Source of the DNA: Pseudothioclava arenosa
GTDB lineage: Bacteria; Pseudomonadota; Alphaproteobacteria; Rhodobacterales; Rhodobacteraceae
Length of the DNA: 64,000 bases
Direction: 5' to 3'
Assembly: GCF_002358085.1 (NCBI RefSeq)
Contig: NZ_NTJD01000003.1
Span: forward strand, 310,001-374,000
A program made the translations under genes and the position numbers. Below are positions 9,221-18,447 of the stretch, piece by piece (positions within the stretch are counted from its first letter, which is position 1; each line of letters begins with the position of its first letter). The notes beneath the pieces were generated by a model. The model made no database searches. It had not been told where the DNA came from and was given only the letters and a program-made list of their open reading frames with translations.

Positions 9221-10666
9221 ATGCGTGGTCTGATTGCGGGAATGGTGAGTGGTGGCGTCGTGGCGGCACTGGGTCTTGGGGCGGTGTCGATGGTGACGCC
9301 TCTGCCCGAAACGCCGGGCGCGCATCTGGCGTCCGTTCTGGCCGCAGGGCGCGCGCCGCAACTGGTGCCGCCCGCCGAGACGCCCGCGCCGCAAGTCGTG
9401 GCGCAGGCGGAACCTGCACGCGAACCCGCGCCCGAGCCCGCCCCGCAACCCGCGCCGGAACCGGCTCCTGCGCCGGAACCCGCGATGCCTGAAACGAGCC
9501 CGGCGCCGCAGCCTATGCCCGTCGAGGAGCCCGCTCCGGCCCCTGTTGCCGAGACCCCGGAGCCCGCTGCGCCGGAGGCTCCCGCGCCGGAACCCCGCGA
9601 AGTCGCGCAATTGCCCGAGGCCGCGCCTCCGGCTGAGCCGGTGCTTCCGATCGAGCCCGAGGTCGCGCCCGAGCCCGCGATGCCTGAGCAAGAAACGCAG
9701 GCCGAGGTTGTGCCCGAACCCGAGCCCCAAGATGAACCTGCCGCCGAAGCGGCCCCGGAACCCGAACCCGCTCCCGAAAAGCCGCGTATCTTCGCGGCGG
9801 GGGAAAATCGCATGGCGCTGGGGCAGAAATCCGCGGGCTTCGGTCAGCCTGCCGGGGCGATGCCGCAAGGGGCCGAGCCCGGCGCGAAACCGGCGGTAAT
9901 CTCGGGGCGGCTGCCGCAGATCGGTGGCAAGGGGGGCGACGCGGGCAAGCGCCTTGAGGCGCCCGGTGCCGCTGCTGGCGCCACGCCGCTTGCGCAGAAC
10001 GCGATGCCCTTTGTCGCGCCCGAGGGCGCGCTCCTTTATTCGGTCGTGCTGATCGATCCGGGCGTTGCCGCTGGCGGGCTGGACCGCGCTACGATCACCG
10101 CGCTCGGTTTTCCGATGACCATCGCCATCGACCCGACGCGCCCCGACGCGCCCGAGGCCGCGCGCGCCTTCCGCGACGCGGGGCTTGAGGTCGCGATCCT
10201 TGCCGCCGACATTCCCGAAAGCGCGAGCGTCACCGACCTTGAGGTGATCGTCGAGGCTTGGCGGCAGGCGGTGCCCGGTGCGATCGGCGTGGTCGACGGG
10301 CCAGCGGCGCAGTTCCGTCAGGACCGCGCGCTGGTGCAGCCGATGGTCGAGATCCTTGCGCGCGACGGGCTGGCGGTGATCGCGATGGAGGAAGGCCTGA
10401 ACCCGGCCGAGCATCTCGCGCAGGCGCAAAAGGCGGGCTACGTCGGGCTTTGGCGCGAGATCGACGCCGAGCGCGAGCGCGGCGCGGTGGTCGAACGGAT
10501 GCTCTCGCGCGCGGCCTTCGAGGCGCAGCGCAGCGGTGCGGTCGCGGTGGTGCTGAGCGCCTGGCCCGAAACCGTCGCCGGGCTGCAAAGCTGGGAGCCG
10601 GTGGCCTCGCGTTCGGTGACGCTGGCGCCGGTCTCGGCACTGGCGCTGCGCTCGCTCGCGCCCTGA
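9221..10666 (+). CDS. Divergent polysaccharide deacetylase-like protein with long Pro/Glu/Ala linker
   Basis: Seen: an N-terminal hydrophobic segment (about residues 4-24) that should act as signal anchor, then roughly 135 residues (about 50-187) made largely of Ala-Pro-Glu repeats such as PAPEPAPQPAPEP, then a globular domain from about residue 265 containing LYSVVLIDPGVA, GFPMTIAIDPTRPDA, GLEVAILAADIPESA and AIGVVDGPAAQF. This resembles the divergent polysaccharide deacetylase family (DUF610, YibQ-like), in which the classical metal site is often changed. The Pro-rich tether would span the periplasm so the domain can reach the cell wall (inference). AGGGGAAACG precedes the ATG. It points against trpG and trpE and splits the tryptophan genes. 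Confidence 0.8.
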   Translation: MRGLIAGMVSGGVVAALGLGAVSMVTPLPETPGAHLASVLAAGRAPQLVPPAETPAPQVVAQAEPAREPAPEPAPQPAPEPAPAPEPAMPETSPAPQPMPVEEPAPAPVAETPEPAAPEAPAPEPREVAQLPEAAPPAEPVLPIEPEVAPEPAMPEQETQAEVVPEPEPQDEPAAEAAPEPEPAPEKPRIFAAGENRMALGQKSAGFGQPAGAMPQGAEPGAKPAVISGRLPQIGGKGGDAGKRLEAPGAAAGATPLAQNAMPFVAPEGALLYSVVLIDPGVAAGGLDRATITALGFPMTIAIDPTRPDAPEAARAFRDAGLEVAILAADIPESASVTDLEVIVEAWRQAVPGAIGVVDGPAAQFRQDRALVQPMVEILARDGLAVIAMEEGLNPAEHLAQAQKAGYVGLWREIDAERERGAVVERMLSRAAFEAQRSGAVAVVLSAWPETVAGLQSWEPVASRSVTLAPVSALALRSLAP

Positions 10667-10690
10667 TCCAGACACGCAATCCGAAATGCA

Positions 10691-10718
10691 AAACGGCGCG
10701 GAATGCCCCGCGCCGTTT
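10691..10718. terminator. Bidirectional terminator between deacetylase-like gene and trpE
   Basis: A perfect 11-bp stem AAACGGCGCGG / CCGCGCCGTTT with a 6-base loop lies between two convergent stop codons. A and T runs at the outer ends let it work in both directions. Confidence 0.85.
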
Positions 10719-10738
10719 GCTGTTTCTGGCGTCCGCGC

Positions 10739-12247
10739 TTAGCTGTTGCCGTGGCGCACGAACAGGCCCGCATCCTCGGCCGCTTTGCGCAAGGCATTGG
10801 ACTTGTTGACGGTTTCCTGGAACTCGCCCTCGGGCGAGCTGTCATAGACCACGCCGCCACCGGCCTGGATATAAAGCGTCTGATCCTTGAGCACGGCCGT
10901 GCGCAGCGCGATGCACATGTCCATCTCGCCATTGGCGGCGAAATAGCCGACGCCGCCGCCATAGATGCCGCGCTTCTCGGGCTCGAGCTCGTCGATGATC
11001 TCCATCGCGCGCACCTTGGGCGCCCCCGACACCGTGCCCGCCGGCAGCCCGGCCAAGAGCGCCGACAGGGCGTCTTCGCCATCGGCCAGCTCGCCCACCA
11101 CGTTCGAGACGATATGCATCACGTGCGAATAGCGCTCGATGATGAATTTCTCGGTGGGTTTGACGGTGCCGATCTTGGCCACACGCCCGACATCGTTGCG
11201 CCCGAGATCCAGGAGCATCAGATGCTCGGCCAGTTCCTTCTGGTCCGAGAGCAGGTCTTCCTCCAGCGCCTTGTCCTCGGCGGGGGTGGCGCCGCGCGGG
11301 CGGGTGCCCGCGATCGGGCGGATCGTCACCTCACCCTCGCGCAGGCGCACGAGGATTTCGGGGCTTGCGCCGACGATCTGGAAACCGCCGAAGTTCAGAA
11401 AGAACATGAAGGGCGACGGGTTGGTGCGCCGCAGCGAGCGGTAGAGCGCGAAGGGCGGCAGCGGGAAATCGGCCGACCAGCGCTGCGCCGGGACAACCTG
11501 AAAGATGTCGCCCGCGCGGATATATTCCTTGGCCTTCTCGACCGCGGCCATATAGCCCTCGCGGGTGAAGTTGGACTTCATCTCGCCGACCTGCGCCACT
11601 TCGCCCAGATCGCGCTGTTGCGCGGGGGCACGGTCGAGGTCGCGTAGCGCGTCCATCACGCGCTCGGCGGCCTGCGCATAGGCCGCGCGCGCCGAGAGCC
11701 CCGAGCTTTGGAACGCGGGCGCACACAGGATCACATCGCCCTTCACGCCATCCAGCACCGCCACCAGCGAGGGGCGCATCAGCACCGCGTCGGGCACGCC
11801 GATCGGGTCGGGATTGACGTCGGGCAGATGCTCGACCAGCCGGATCATGTCATAGCCGAGATAGCCGAACAGCCCGGCGGCGGCCGAGGGCAGGCCCTCG
11901 GGCATCTCGATCCGGCTTTCGGCGATCAGCGCGCGCAGGCTCTCGAACGGATGGCCGGGCAGGTCGATGAAAGTCTCGTCAAAGCGGGCGTTGCGATTGA
12001 TCCGCGCGCGCTCGCCCCGGCATTCCCAGATCACGTCGGGTTTCATGCCGACGATCGAATAACGCCCGCGCACCTCGCCGCCGGTCACCGATTCCAGCAT
12101 GAACGAGTTCTTTTGCGCATCCGCCAGCTTGAGCATCAGCGAGACGGGCGTATCCAGATCGGCCGCGAGACGGGCGAAGACCAGCTGGTTCTCACCGCGC
12201 GCCCAGGCCGCTTCGAAGGCCTCGAAACTCGGGGACAGGGCAACCAT
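10739..12247 (-). CDS. trpE: Anthranilate synthase component I
   Basis: TrpE makes anthranilate from chorismate using ammonia from TrpG and is usually inhibited by tryptophan. In 502 residues: the allosteric-site motif MLES at 50-53 (LLES in many relatives), the chorismate-binding domain with PIAGTRPRG at 311-319, then DLGRNDVGRV, GLPAGTVSGAPKVRAME and GGGVGYF. The start codon is 11 bp after the ppiD stop, so trpE probably depends on a promoter upstream of ppiD. No attenuator or leader peptide fits between ppiD and trpE, so control at transcription would have to lie further upstream, or act through enzyme inhibition. Confidence 0.96.
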   Translation of the reverse strand: MVALSPSFEAFEAAWARGENQLVFARLAADLDTPVSLMLKLADAQKNSFMLESVTGGEVRGRYSIVGMKPDVIWECRGERARINRNARFDETFIDLPGHPFESLRALIAESRIEMPEGLPSAAAGLFGYLGYDMIRLVEHLPDVNPDPIGVPDAVLMRPSLVAVLDGVKGDVILCAPAFQSSGLSARAAYAQAAERVMDALRDLDRAPAQQRDLGEVAQVGEMKSNFTREGYMAAVEKAKEYIRAGDIFQVVPAQRWSADFPLPPFALYRSLRRTNPSPFMFFLNFGGFQIVGASPEILVRLREGEVTIRPIAGTRPRGATPAEDKALEEDLLSDQKELAEHLMLLDLGRNDVGRVAKIGTVKPTEKFIIERYSHVMHIVSNVVGELADGEDALSALLAGLPAGTVSGAPKVRAMEIIDELEPEKRGIYGGGVGYFAANGEMDMCIALRTAVLKDQTLYIQAGGGVVYDSSPEGEFQETVNKSNALRKAAEDAGLFVRHGNS

Positions 12248-12258
12248 TTCGCGTCTCC

Positions 12259-14112
12259 TTACTGCATCTGCGCCTGCACCGCGTTGATCGCGGCAGGGTC
12301 GAGCTGAATGCCGGCCTCGGTCTCGATGGCGCGGGCGTAATAGTCGAGCACATCGGCCGCGAGCGACTGCGAGAGCTGACGCTCGACGACATCGCGGATC
12401 TGCAGGACCCGGGCGTCTTCCATGTCGGCGGCATTGATCGACTTGAGTTCGACGATCGCGACGCGGCCCTGATCGGCGACGATCTGACGCTCGCCGGGCG
12501 CCTTCATCGCGAAGGCGAGATCGGCGATGCCTGCCGGGGCGCCGGGCACGAAGCCGCCGCGCGCCAGCTCGGGCTGTTGCGTCACGATCAGGCCGCTCGC
12601 GGCAAGATCCTTGCCCTCGCTGGCCAGCGTGGCCAGAAGTTCATCGGCGCGGGCGGTTTTCTGCTGCGCCAGCGCATCGGCGCGCCAGGCCTCGGTCACG
12701 GCCTCGCGGGCTTCGTCAAGCGGGATCACCGCTGCCGGGGTCACGCCATCGAGGCGCAGCGCAAAGACGCCGCCATCGTCGAGATTGCCGAGCTCGGGGA
12801 AGTCATCGGCGGTGGCCTTGGAGGCGGCCTCGCGGAACGCCTCGTAGCCCATGATGTCATCCTCGGCGGCAGGCCCGAACGACACGGTGCCCAGCTCCAT
12901 CGCGGTTTCCTCGGCCATCTGTTCGAGTGTGGCGCCGCCTGCCAGCAGGTCTTCGAGCGAGTCGGTCATGTCGCCGATCGCGCGGCGGGCACGGTCGGTG
13001 CCGACCTCGGCGCGCAGCTCGTCGCGGACCTCTTCGAAGGTGGTTTCCTGCGGTGCGATGATCACGTTCATCTGAAACAGTGCCGGGCCGAAATCGGTTT
13101 CGATCGGGCCGACGACGCCGGGCGTTTCCAGCGCGAAGACGGCTTCGCCCGCAGCGCCCAGATCGGCCTTGGTCGGCTCGCCCAGATCGGCGTCTTCCAG
13201 CGTCAGACCGCGCTCGGCGGCCAGATCGGCAAAGCTCGCGCCCGCCTCATATTTCGCCAGCGCCGCCTCGGCCTCGTCGAGCGTCGGATAGACCAGCCGC
13301 TCGACCATGCGCTTTTCGGGCTGCACGAACTCGTCGATGCGCGCGTCATAGGCGGCACGCAGCGTGGCCTCGTCGATCTCGATCTGCTCGAGCATCATCT
13401 GCGGCGTGAGCCAGAGATAGGTGATCTCGCGGGTTTCGGCGCGGGTGAACAGCTCGGGGTGGTCGGCGTGGAAGGCGGTCAGCTCGGCCTCGGTCGGCTC
13501 GGGCAGGGCCTCGGCCAGATCTGCCTCGGTCACTTCGGCCCAGGCGATGTCGCGGCTCTCGGCGATATAGCCCAGATAGGCCTCGGTCGCGGTATCCTGC
13601 GCCGGAACGCCCGCCGCCACCGCGCCTTGCACGATCGAGCGGCCGATATCGGCGCGCACGCGGCTTTCGAACTCGGCCTCGGTGAAGCCCTCTTGCTGGA
13701 TCGTCAGGCGATAGGCTTCGCGGTCGAACTTGCCGTCCATGCCCTTGAAGGCCTCGGCCGAGGTGATCTCGCGGTGCAGCTCCTGATCGCCCACCGAGAC
13801 GCCGATGCGGCGCGCGGCCTCGGTCAGCGCGGCCTCGCCGAACAGGAGCGCCTGCACGCGCTGTTCAAGGCCCATCGCGCGCGCCTCGGCCATGCCGATC
13901 GGGCGGCCCTGCTGGGCGCCCAGATCGTTCATCTGGCGCTGCAGCGCGCGGGCGTAATCGCGGGTGGAAATCTCGGTGTCGCCGACCATGCCGATGGCCT
14001 CGATGCGGCCGCCGAAATTGCTGATCCCGAAGCCCCCGAGGCCCAGCACCAGCATGCCCAGGAGCACCCAGACGATCATGTTTTTGCCGTGGCTGCGCAG
14101 CTTCAGGGACAT
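12259..14112 (-). CDS. ppiD: PpiD/SurA-type periplasmic peptidyl-prolyl isomerase
   Basis: PpiD-like chaperones are anchored in the inner membrane and help newly exported proteins fold. Seen in 617 residues: a cytoplasmic basic start MSLKLRSHGKN, one membrane helix (about 12-33), a SurA_N-like helical region (about 38-180), a parvulin-like region (about 235-365) and a C-terminal helical part. The parvulin segment is divergent, so isomerase activity is uncertain. It is followed after 11 bp by trpE; this ppiD-trpE pairing is typical of Rhodobacteraceae and has no obvious metabolic logic. The upstream gap to the aminotransferase gene is 65 bp. Confidence 0.88.
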   Translation of the reverse strand: MSLKLRSHGKNMIVWVLLGMLVLGLGGFGISNFGGRIEAIGMVGDTEISTRDYARALQRQMNDLGAQQGRPIGMAEARAMGLEQRVQALLFGEAALTEAARRIGVSVGDQELHREITSAEAFKGMDGKFDREAYRLTIQQEGFTEAEFESRVRADIGRSIVQGAVAAGVPAQDTATEAYLGYIAESRDIAWAEVTEADLAEALPEPTEAELTAFHADHPELFTRAETREITYLWLTPQMMLEQIEIDEATLRAAYDARIDEFVQPEKRMVERLVYPTLDEAEAALAKYEAGASFADLAAERGLTLEDADLGEPTKADLGAAGEAVFALETPGVVGPIETDFGPALFQMNVIIAPQETTFEEVRDELRAEVGTDRARRAIGDMTDSLEDLLAGGATLEQMAEETAMELGTVSFGPAAEDDIMGYEAFREAASKATADDFPELGNLDDGGVFALRLDGVTPAAVIPLDEAREAVTEAWRADALAQQKTARADELLATLASEGKDLAASGLIVTQQPELARGGFVPGAPAGIADLAFAMKAPGERQIVADQGRVAIVELKSINAADMEDARVLQIRDVVERQLSQSLAADVLDYYARAIETEAGIQLDPAAINAVQAQMQ

Positions 14113-14177
14113 GGGGGTCCTCCCGTATTTCAGGCCGTTTGAGGGTGTTTAGGGCTTTGGGCAGAGGGCCGCAAGGC

Positions 14178-15356
14178 TCAGCGCACGCGGGCGCGCAGCC
14201 TTTCGGCCAATTCCGCGATGCCGGTGGCGTCGATATTGGCGAAGGCGATGCGCATCTGGCGCCGCGCCTCGGGTGCGTCTTCGGGCATGAACATCGTGCC
14301 GGGAAGCATCAGAACACCCGCCTCGCGCACCAGAGCGCGGGCGAATTCGGGGGAGGGGCGCGGGTCGGGGTGGGTGGCATAGGCGAAATAGGCGCCGCAG
14401 CCCAACAGATACCAGCCGGGCAGATCGGCCATCGCGGCCTCCATCGCGGCACGCCGCGCGAGGATCTCGGCGCGTTCGCCCGCGAGCCAGTCGCCCAGGT
14501 TGCGCATCCCCCAAAGCGCGCCGATCTGGCCCAGCTGGTTCGGGCAGATCGCGACGGTATCGAGGAATTTCTCGACCTCGGCGAGGCGCGCGGGCGCGGC
14601 CACAATCGCGCCGACGCGGTGGCCGGTCAGGCGGTAGGCCTTGGAGAAGCTGTAAAGCTGGATCAGCACCTCGTCCCAGTCCGGGTCGGCGAACAGGTCA
14701 TGCGGCGCGCCCTCGCGCGCGTCGAAATCGCGATAGGTCTCATCGACGATCAGCGCGAGGCCGCGCGCCCGCGCCAGATCGAGGAAGGCCGCGACCAGCT
14801 CGGCGGGGTATTCCACGCCGCCCGGATTGTTCGGGCTGACCAGCACGATGGCGCGGGTACGCGGCGTGATGCGCGCCGCCGCCTCGTCGGGGTCAGGCAA
14901 GAGCCCCGCGCCGGGCGCCAGCGGAACGGCCCGCACCCCCGCCATGTCGAGCCACATTTTATGGTTGAAATACCAAGGTGTTGGCAGAAGAACTTCATCC
15001 CCCGCGCCGGCCAGCGTCGCCATCACGGCGCAAAAGGCCTGATTGCAGCCCTGGGTGATCGCGACCTGTTCGGGCGCGACCGCGCCGCCATAGGCGCGGC
15101 TCCACTGCCTCGCCACCTCGGCGCGCAATTCGGGCAGGCCCAGCACGGGGCCGTAAAGATGGGCGGCGGGGTTTTCCAGCGCGGCCTCGGCGATGGCGCG
15201 GCGCAGCCCTTCGGGGGGGGCGGCGACCGGCGCGGCCTGACTGACGTTGATCAGCGGGCGTTCGGGCGGAAAGGTCACCCCCTCGATCCAGCGCCGCGCC
15301 TCCATCACCGGCGGCGGGAAGGTGGCGGCAAAGGCAGGGTTGAGGGGCAGGGGCAT
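14178..15356 (-). CDS. Class I/II pyridoxal-phosphate aminotransferase
   Basis: A fold-type I aminotransferase of 392 residues. Seen: substrate-binding NPAAHLYGPVLGLPELR, SPNNPGG at 174-180, VDETY at 204-208, the PLP lysine 239 in YSFSKAYRLTGHRVG, and a C-terminal RRQMRIAF with the carboxylate-binding arginine. The start was placed at ATG 15356, preceded by GGAGAG; a longer frame to 15410 has no such site. The substrate cannot be read from sequence; aspartate/aromatic or branched donors are possible. It precedes ppiD-trpE on the same strand and follows gpt with an inverted-repeat element between them. Confidence 0.88.
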   Translation of the reverse strand: MPLPLNPAFAATFPPPVMEARRWIEGVTFPPERPLINVSQAAPVAAPPEGLRRAIAEAALENPAAHLYGPVLGLPELRAEVARQWSRAYGGAVAPEQVAITQGCNQAFCAVMATLAGAGDEVLLPTPWYFNHKMWLDMAGVRAVPLAPGAGLLPDPDEAAARITPRTRAIVLVSPNNPGGVEYPAELVAAFLDLARARGLALIVDETYRDFDAREGAPHDLFADPDWDEVLIQLYSFSKAYRLTGHRVGAIVAAPARLAEVEKFLDTVAICPNQLGQIGALWGMRNLGDWLAGERAEILARRAAMEAAMADLPGWYLLGCGAYFAYATHPDPRPSPEFARALVREAGVLMLPGTMFMPEDAPEARRQMRIAFANIDATGIAELAERLRARVR

Positions 15357-15420
15357 CGTGCTCTCCGGGGTTGCGGCGCCCAGATCAGCACCCCGCGCGC
15401 GGCTTGGCAAGCGGGGCTGT

Positions 15421-15485
15421 GCGTATTTTCGCCAAGAAGAAGGGGGCCCAGAAAGCCCCCCGGTTTCTTCTTGGTCTAAATACGC
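15421..15485. repeat. Long inverted repeat of the intergenic repeat family
   Basis: GCGTATTT-N3-CCAAGAAGAA at 15421-15441 is mirrored by TTCTTCTTGG-N3-AAATACGC at 15465-15485, around a central GGGGGC/GCCCCC stem. It lies between gpt and the aminotransferase gene on the minus strand and may terminate or process the gpt message. The same design recurs at 40881-40945. Confidence 0.75.
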
Positions 15486-15506
15486 CCCCGCCGGAGGCGG
15501 TGCGGC

Positions 15507-16010
15507 TCAGTCGGTGCCGCGATAGGGCTGGACGTATTGCAGCGCCATGTCCCACGGGAAGAAGATCCAGGTGTCCTGGCTGACTTCGGTGATGAAGGTG
15601 TCGACCTGCTCGCGGCCCTTCGGCTTGGCGTAGACGGTGGCGAAATGCGCCTTGGGATAGAGCTTGCGCACCAGTTCCAGCGTTTTGCCCGAGTCGACCA
15701 GATCGTCGACGATCAGGACCCCCTCGCCATCGCCCATCAGCTCGGCCTGCGGTTCCTTGGTGACCAGTGCCTCTTTCTGGGTCTGGTGCGAGTAGCTTTT
15801 TACCGAGATCGTGTCGACGACGCGGATATCAAGCTCGCGCGAGACGATCGCCGCCGGCACGAGGCCGCCACGGGTGATGCCGACGACCGCTTTCCACTGG
15901 CCGTTGTCCGGGCCCTTGCCGTCGAGCCGCCACGCCAGCGCGCGCGCGTCGCGATGCAGTTGATCCCAGCTTACGTGGAAGCCTTTTTCATGGGGCAGAC
16001 GATCCACCAT
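15507..16010 (-). CDS. gpt: Xanthine-guanine phosphoribosyltransferase
   Basis: Gpt salvages guanine and xanthine by transferring phosphoribose from PRPP. The 167 residues match the E. coli Gpt type in length. Seen: the PRPP-binding loop [13 protein letters not shown] at 98-110, an upstream [10 protein letters not shown] (44-53) that binds pyrophosphate, and the C-terminal IFFPWD purine-binding stretch. The ATG has GAGGAGACAGAA before it and lies 10 bp after the LysE-family gene, so the two are probably co-transcribed. Confidence 0.94.
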   Translation of the reverse strand: MVDRLPHEKGFHVSWDQLHRDARALAWRLDGKGPDNGQWKAVVGITRGGLVPAAIVSRELDIRVVDTISVKSYSHQTQKEALVTKEPQAELMGDGEGVLIVDDLVDSGKTLELVRKLYPKAHFATVYAKPKGREQVDTFITEVSQDTWIFFPWDMALQYVQPYRGTD

Positions 16011-16020
16011 TTCTGTCTCC

Positions 16021-16638
16021 TCAGGTCAATGCGAGTTTCAGGCCGAGCGCGGCCAGAAGACCGCCAAAGATGCGGTCGATCACGGTTTTCAGGTTCAGAT
16101 AGCCGCGCCGCGTGCGTTCGAGCGAAAAGATCCGCGCGACGATCACGTTCCAGCCGGCATCGTTGAAGAAGATGATGCCCAGAATCACCAGATAGACCCA
16201 GAGGGGCGCGACCGGGGGCACGAAAGTCAGGAAGATGGTGCCGAAGAACACCGCCGGTTTCGGGTTGGCCAGCTGCGTCGCGATGCCGAGCCACACAAGC
16301 CCCAGCGCCGAGCGCGGAGCGCGGCCTTCGGGCAGGGTCATGTCCATCGGTTCGGGCGCGTGGCGCCACATTTTCCAGGCCAGATAGAGCAGATAGGCGG
16401 CGCCCGCGAATTTCAGCGCGGTCAGCAGCGCCGGTGCGATCTTGAACAGAACCGCCAGTCCGAAGAAGGCCGCGACCGCCCAGATGCACGCGCCAAGGCC
16501 GATGCCCACCGCCAGCCAGGTGCCGCGGGCAAAGCCTTCGAGCAGGCTGGTGCGCGCGGCCAGCAGCACGGCGGGGCCGGGGCTGATCGCGGCGGCGAGA
16601 TGGACGAAATAGATCGCGGCAAAGGCGGCGAGCGTCAT
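16021..16638 (-). CDS. LysE-family amino-acid exporter
   Basis: An inner-membrane protein of 205 residues with about six hydrophobic helices. Seen: [21 protein letters not shown] near residue 15-36, the LysE/RhtB signature region with the GP motif, and a later [16 protein letters not shown]. Members export lysine, homoserine, threonine, leucine or related compounds; the substrate here cannot be told. It is likely co-transcribed with gpt (10-bp gap) and is separated from fabI by a terminator. Confidence 0.85.
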   Translation of the reverse strand: MTLAAFAAIYFVHLAAAISPGPAVLLAARTSLLEGFARGTWLAVGIGLGACIWAVAAFFGLAVLFKIAPALLTALKFAGAAYLLYLAWKMWRHAPEPMDMTLPEGRAPRSALGLVWLGIATQLANPKPAVFFGTIFLTFVPPVAPLWVYLVILGIIFFNDAGWNVIVARIFSLERTRRGYLNLKTVIDRIFGGLLAALGLKLALT

Positions 16639-16679
16639 GGAAATCTCCGGAAAGGGGCCGGTGGCCCGCGGCGGACATG

Positions 16680-16703
16680 AAAAACGCGGCCCGAAGGCCG
16701 CGT
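16680..16703 (-). terminator. Intrinsic terminator of fabI
   Basis: On the minus strand ACGCGGCC / GGCCGCGT with a 4-base TTCG loop is followed by TTTTT, about 40 bp past the fabI stop codon. Confidence 0.85.
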
Positions 16704-16743
16704 CAAGCGCAAAGGCATCCGCCCGGGGGCGGGTGGTGCGCGG

Positions 16744-17565
16744 TCAGTCCTTGCGGCCGGTGACCACGTCGATGTCGGGCGCATCCACCGCCTTCATGCC
16801 GACGACGTGATAGCCCGCGTCCACATGCAGGTTTTCTCCCGTGGTGCCCGAGCCGAGGTCGGACAGCAGATAGAGCGCGGCTTTGCCGACCTCTTCCTGC
16901 GTCACGTTGCGGCGCAGCGGCGAGTTCAGCTCGTTCCACTTCATGATATAGCGGAAATCGCCGATCCCCGAGGCCGCCAGCGTCTTGATCGGACCGGCCG
17001 AGATCGCGTTGCAGCGGATGCCGACCTTGCCCAGATCCTCGGCGATATATTTGACCGAGGCCTCCAGTGCCGCTTTGGCCACGCCCATCACGTTATAATG
17101 CGGCATCACCTGCTCGGCGCCGTAATAGGTCAGCGTCAGGAGCGAGCCGCCCTCGGGCATCAGGGCTGCGGCGCGCTGGCACACGGCGGTGAAGGAATAG
17201 ACCGAGATGTCCATCGTCATCATGAAATTATCGCGCGAGGTGTCGACATAGCGGCCGCGCAGCTCGGCCTTGTCCGAGAAGCCGATCGCATGGACGAGGA
17301 AGTCGATCTTGCCCCAGCGTTTCTCGATCTCGGCAAAGAGCGCGTCGACCGAGGCCATGTCGGAGACGTCGCATTCGAGCAGGAAATCCGAGCGCAGCTG
17401 TGCCGCCAGCGGCCCGACGCGCTTTTTCAGCGCCTCGCCCTGGTAGGAAAAGGCCAGCTCCGCGCCCGCTTCGGCAAGCTGCGTGGCAATGCCCCACGCG
17501 ATGGATTTGTCATTGGCCAGGCCCATGATCAGGCCGCGCTTGCCGGCCATCAGGTTGTTCGACAT
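16744..17565 (-). CDS. fabI: Enoyl-[acyl-carrier-protein] reductase (NADH), FabI
   Basis: FabI performs the last reduction in each fatty-acid elongation cycle. In 273 residues: the divergent SDR cofactor motif GLIMGLANDKSIAWG at 11-25, the catalytic pair Tyr157/Lys164 in PHYNVMGVAKAAL (E. coli Tyr156/Lys163), and the C-terminal NLHVDAGYHVVGM. This is the triclosan-target FabI type, not FabV or FabK. It is divergent from pdxH. Upstream, a -35/-10 pair was found at 17629-17601. Essential in most bacteria that have only this isozyme. Confidence 0.96.
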   Translation of the reverse strand: MSNNLMAGKRGLIMGLANDKSIAWGIATQLAEAGAELAFSYQGEALKKRVGPLAAQLRSDFLLECDVSDMASVDALFAEIEKRWGKIDFLVHAIGFSDKAELRGRYVDTSRDNFMMTMDISVYSFTAVCQRAAALMPEGGSLLTLTYYGAEQVMPHYNVMGVAKAALEASVKYIAEDLGKVGIRCNAISAGPIKTLAASGIGDFRYIMKWNELNSPLRRNVTQEEVGKAALYLLSDLGSGTTGENLHVDAGYHVVGMKAVDAPDIDVVTGRKD

Positions 17566-17600
17566 GAGGCTTTCCCCGTTTCCCTAAAGTAAGTGCGAAA

Positions 17601-17629
17601 GCTTTATTGGAAAGCGCGCAGGGCATCAA
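17601..17629 (-). promoter_or_regulatory. Probable fabI promoter
   Basis: Minus strand TTGATG (17629-17624), 17-bp spacer, TAAAGC (17606-17601), about 36 bp upstream of the fabI start codon. Confidence 0.5.
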
Positions 17630-17715
17630 GGCTGTGAAACGCACAAGCCCCTGTGCTTTGACACTGGCGGTGTCCGGGGGGCGGTCCTATCTTGCTGGAA
17701 AGCAAGGAGGCCGAG

Positions 17716-18339
17716 ATGAGCGACAGACAGGGTATTTTCGCGGGCGACGACCCGTTCCGCATCGCGCAGGACTGGCTTGACGAGGCGACCGAGACCGAAC
17801 TGAACGACCCCAATGCAATCGCGCTGGCGAGCGTCGATGCCGAGGGGTTGCCGAATGTGCGGATGGTTCTGCTGAAAGAGATCGAGCCGAGTGTGGCGCC
17901 CTCGGGCGGGGCCTTCCTGTTCTACACCAATTACGGCTCGGCCAAGGGGCAGGAGATCGCGGCCTCGGGCAAGGCGGCTTTCGTGATGCATTGGAAAAGT
18001 TTGCGCCGGCAGATCCGTGTCCGGGGCATTTGCACCCGCGAAGAGGGGCCGCAGGCCGACGACTATTACGCCTCGCGTTCGCTCAAGTCGCGCCTGGGCG
18101 CCTGGGCCTCGCATCAGAGCCAGCCGCTGTCCTCGCGCACGGCCCTGATGGCCGAGGTGGCGCGTGTCACCGCCCAGCAGGGGCCGCTGCCGAAACGCCC
18201 TCCGTTTTGGGGTGGTTTCAGGATTTCGCCTTTGGAGATTGAGTTCTGGGCGGATGGCGCCTTCAGGTTGCACGATCGCTTCCGGTGGCGTCGCGTCAAT
18301 CTTGACGCACCCTGGGAGATCACCCGATTGAACCCTTGA
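17716..18339 (+). CDS. pdxH: Pyridoxamine/pyridoxine 5'-phosphate oxidase
   Basis: PdxH is an FMN enzyme that oxidises pyridoxine or pyridoxamine phosphate to pyridoxal phosphate. The 207 residues fit the family. Seen: [11 protein letters not shown] with the FMN-phosphate-binding arginine, [27 protein letters not shown] equivalent (here [14 protein letters not shown]), [11 protein letters not shown] and the C-terminal [13 protein letters not shown]...RLNP that is diagnostic for PdxH. The ATG at 17716 has an excellent AAGGAGG; an in-frame ATG at 17692 lies upstream of that site and was not used. It is divergent from fabI. Confidence 0.95.
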   Translation: MSDRQGIFAGDDPFRIAQDWLDEATETELNDPNAIALASVDAEGLPNVRMVLLKEIEPSVAPSGGAFLFYTNYGSAKGQEIAASGKAAFVMHWKSLRRQIRVRGICTREEGPQADDYYASRSLKSRLGAWASHQSQPLSSRTALMAEVARVTAQQGPLPKRPPFWGGFRISPLEIEFWADGAFRLHDRFRWRRVNLDAPWEITRLNP

Positions 18340-18397
18340 GATTTGCGGGTCGCAAATTGCGAGAGGTATGGATTTCCCTACTTTTCTACTTGAACCC

Positions 18398-18406
18398 TGT
18401 GGATAA
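18398..18406 (-). promoter_or_regulatory. Perfect DnaA box upstream of the cold-shock gene
   Basis: TGTGGATAA, the reverse complement of TTATCCACA, lies 42 bp upstream of the cold-shock-protein start codon. A 9-base match can occur by chance, but imperfect copies cluster 1.4 kb downstream before nrdJ. Confidence 0.45.
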
Positions 18407-18447
18407 ACCATGAGAGGGATGGGGCCGGAAACGGCATTGGTTGCAAA

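Noticed and set aside
12577-14142. 521-aa plus-strand frame opposite ppiD
   Set aside because: Antisense of ppiD, no start signal and no domain; codon composition is that of a mirrored GC-rich gene.
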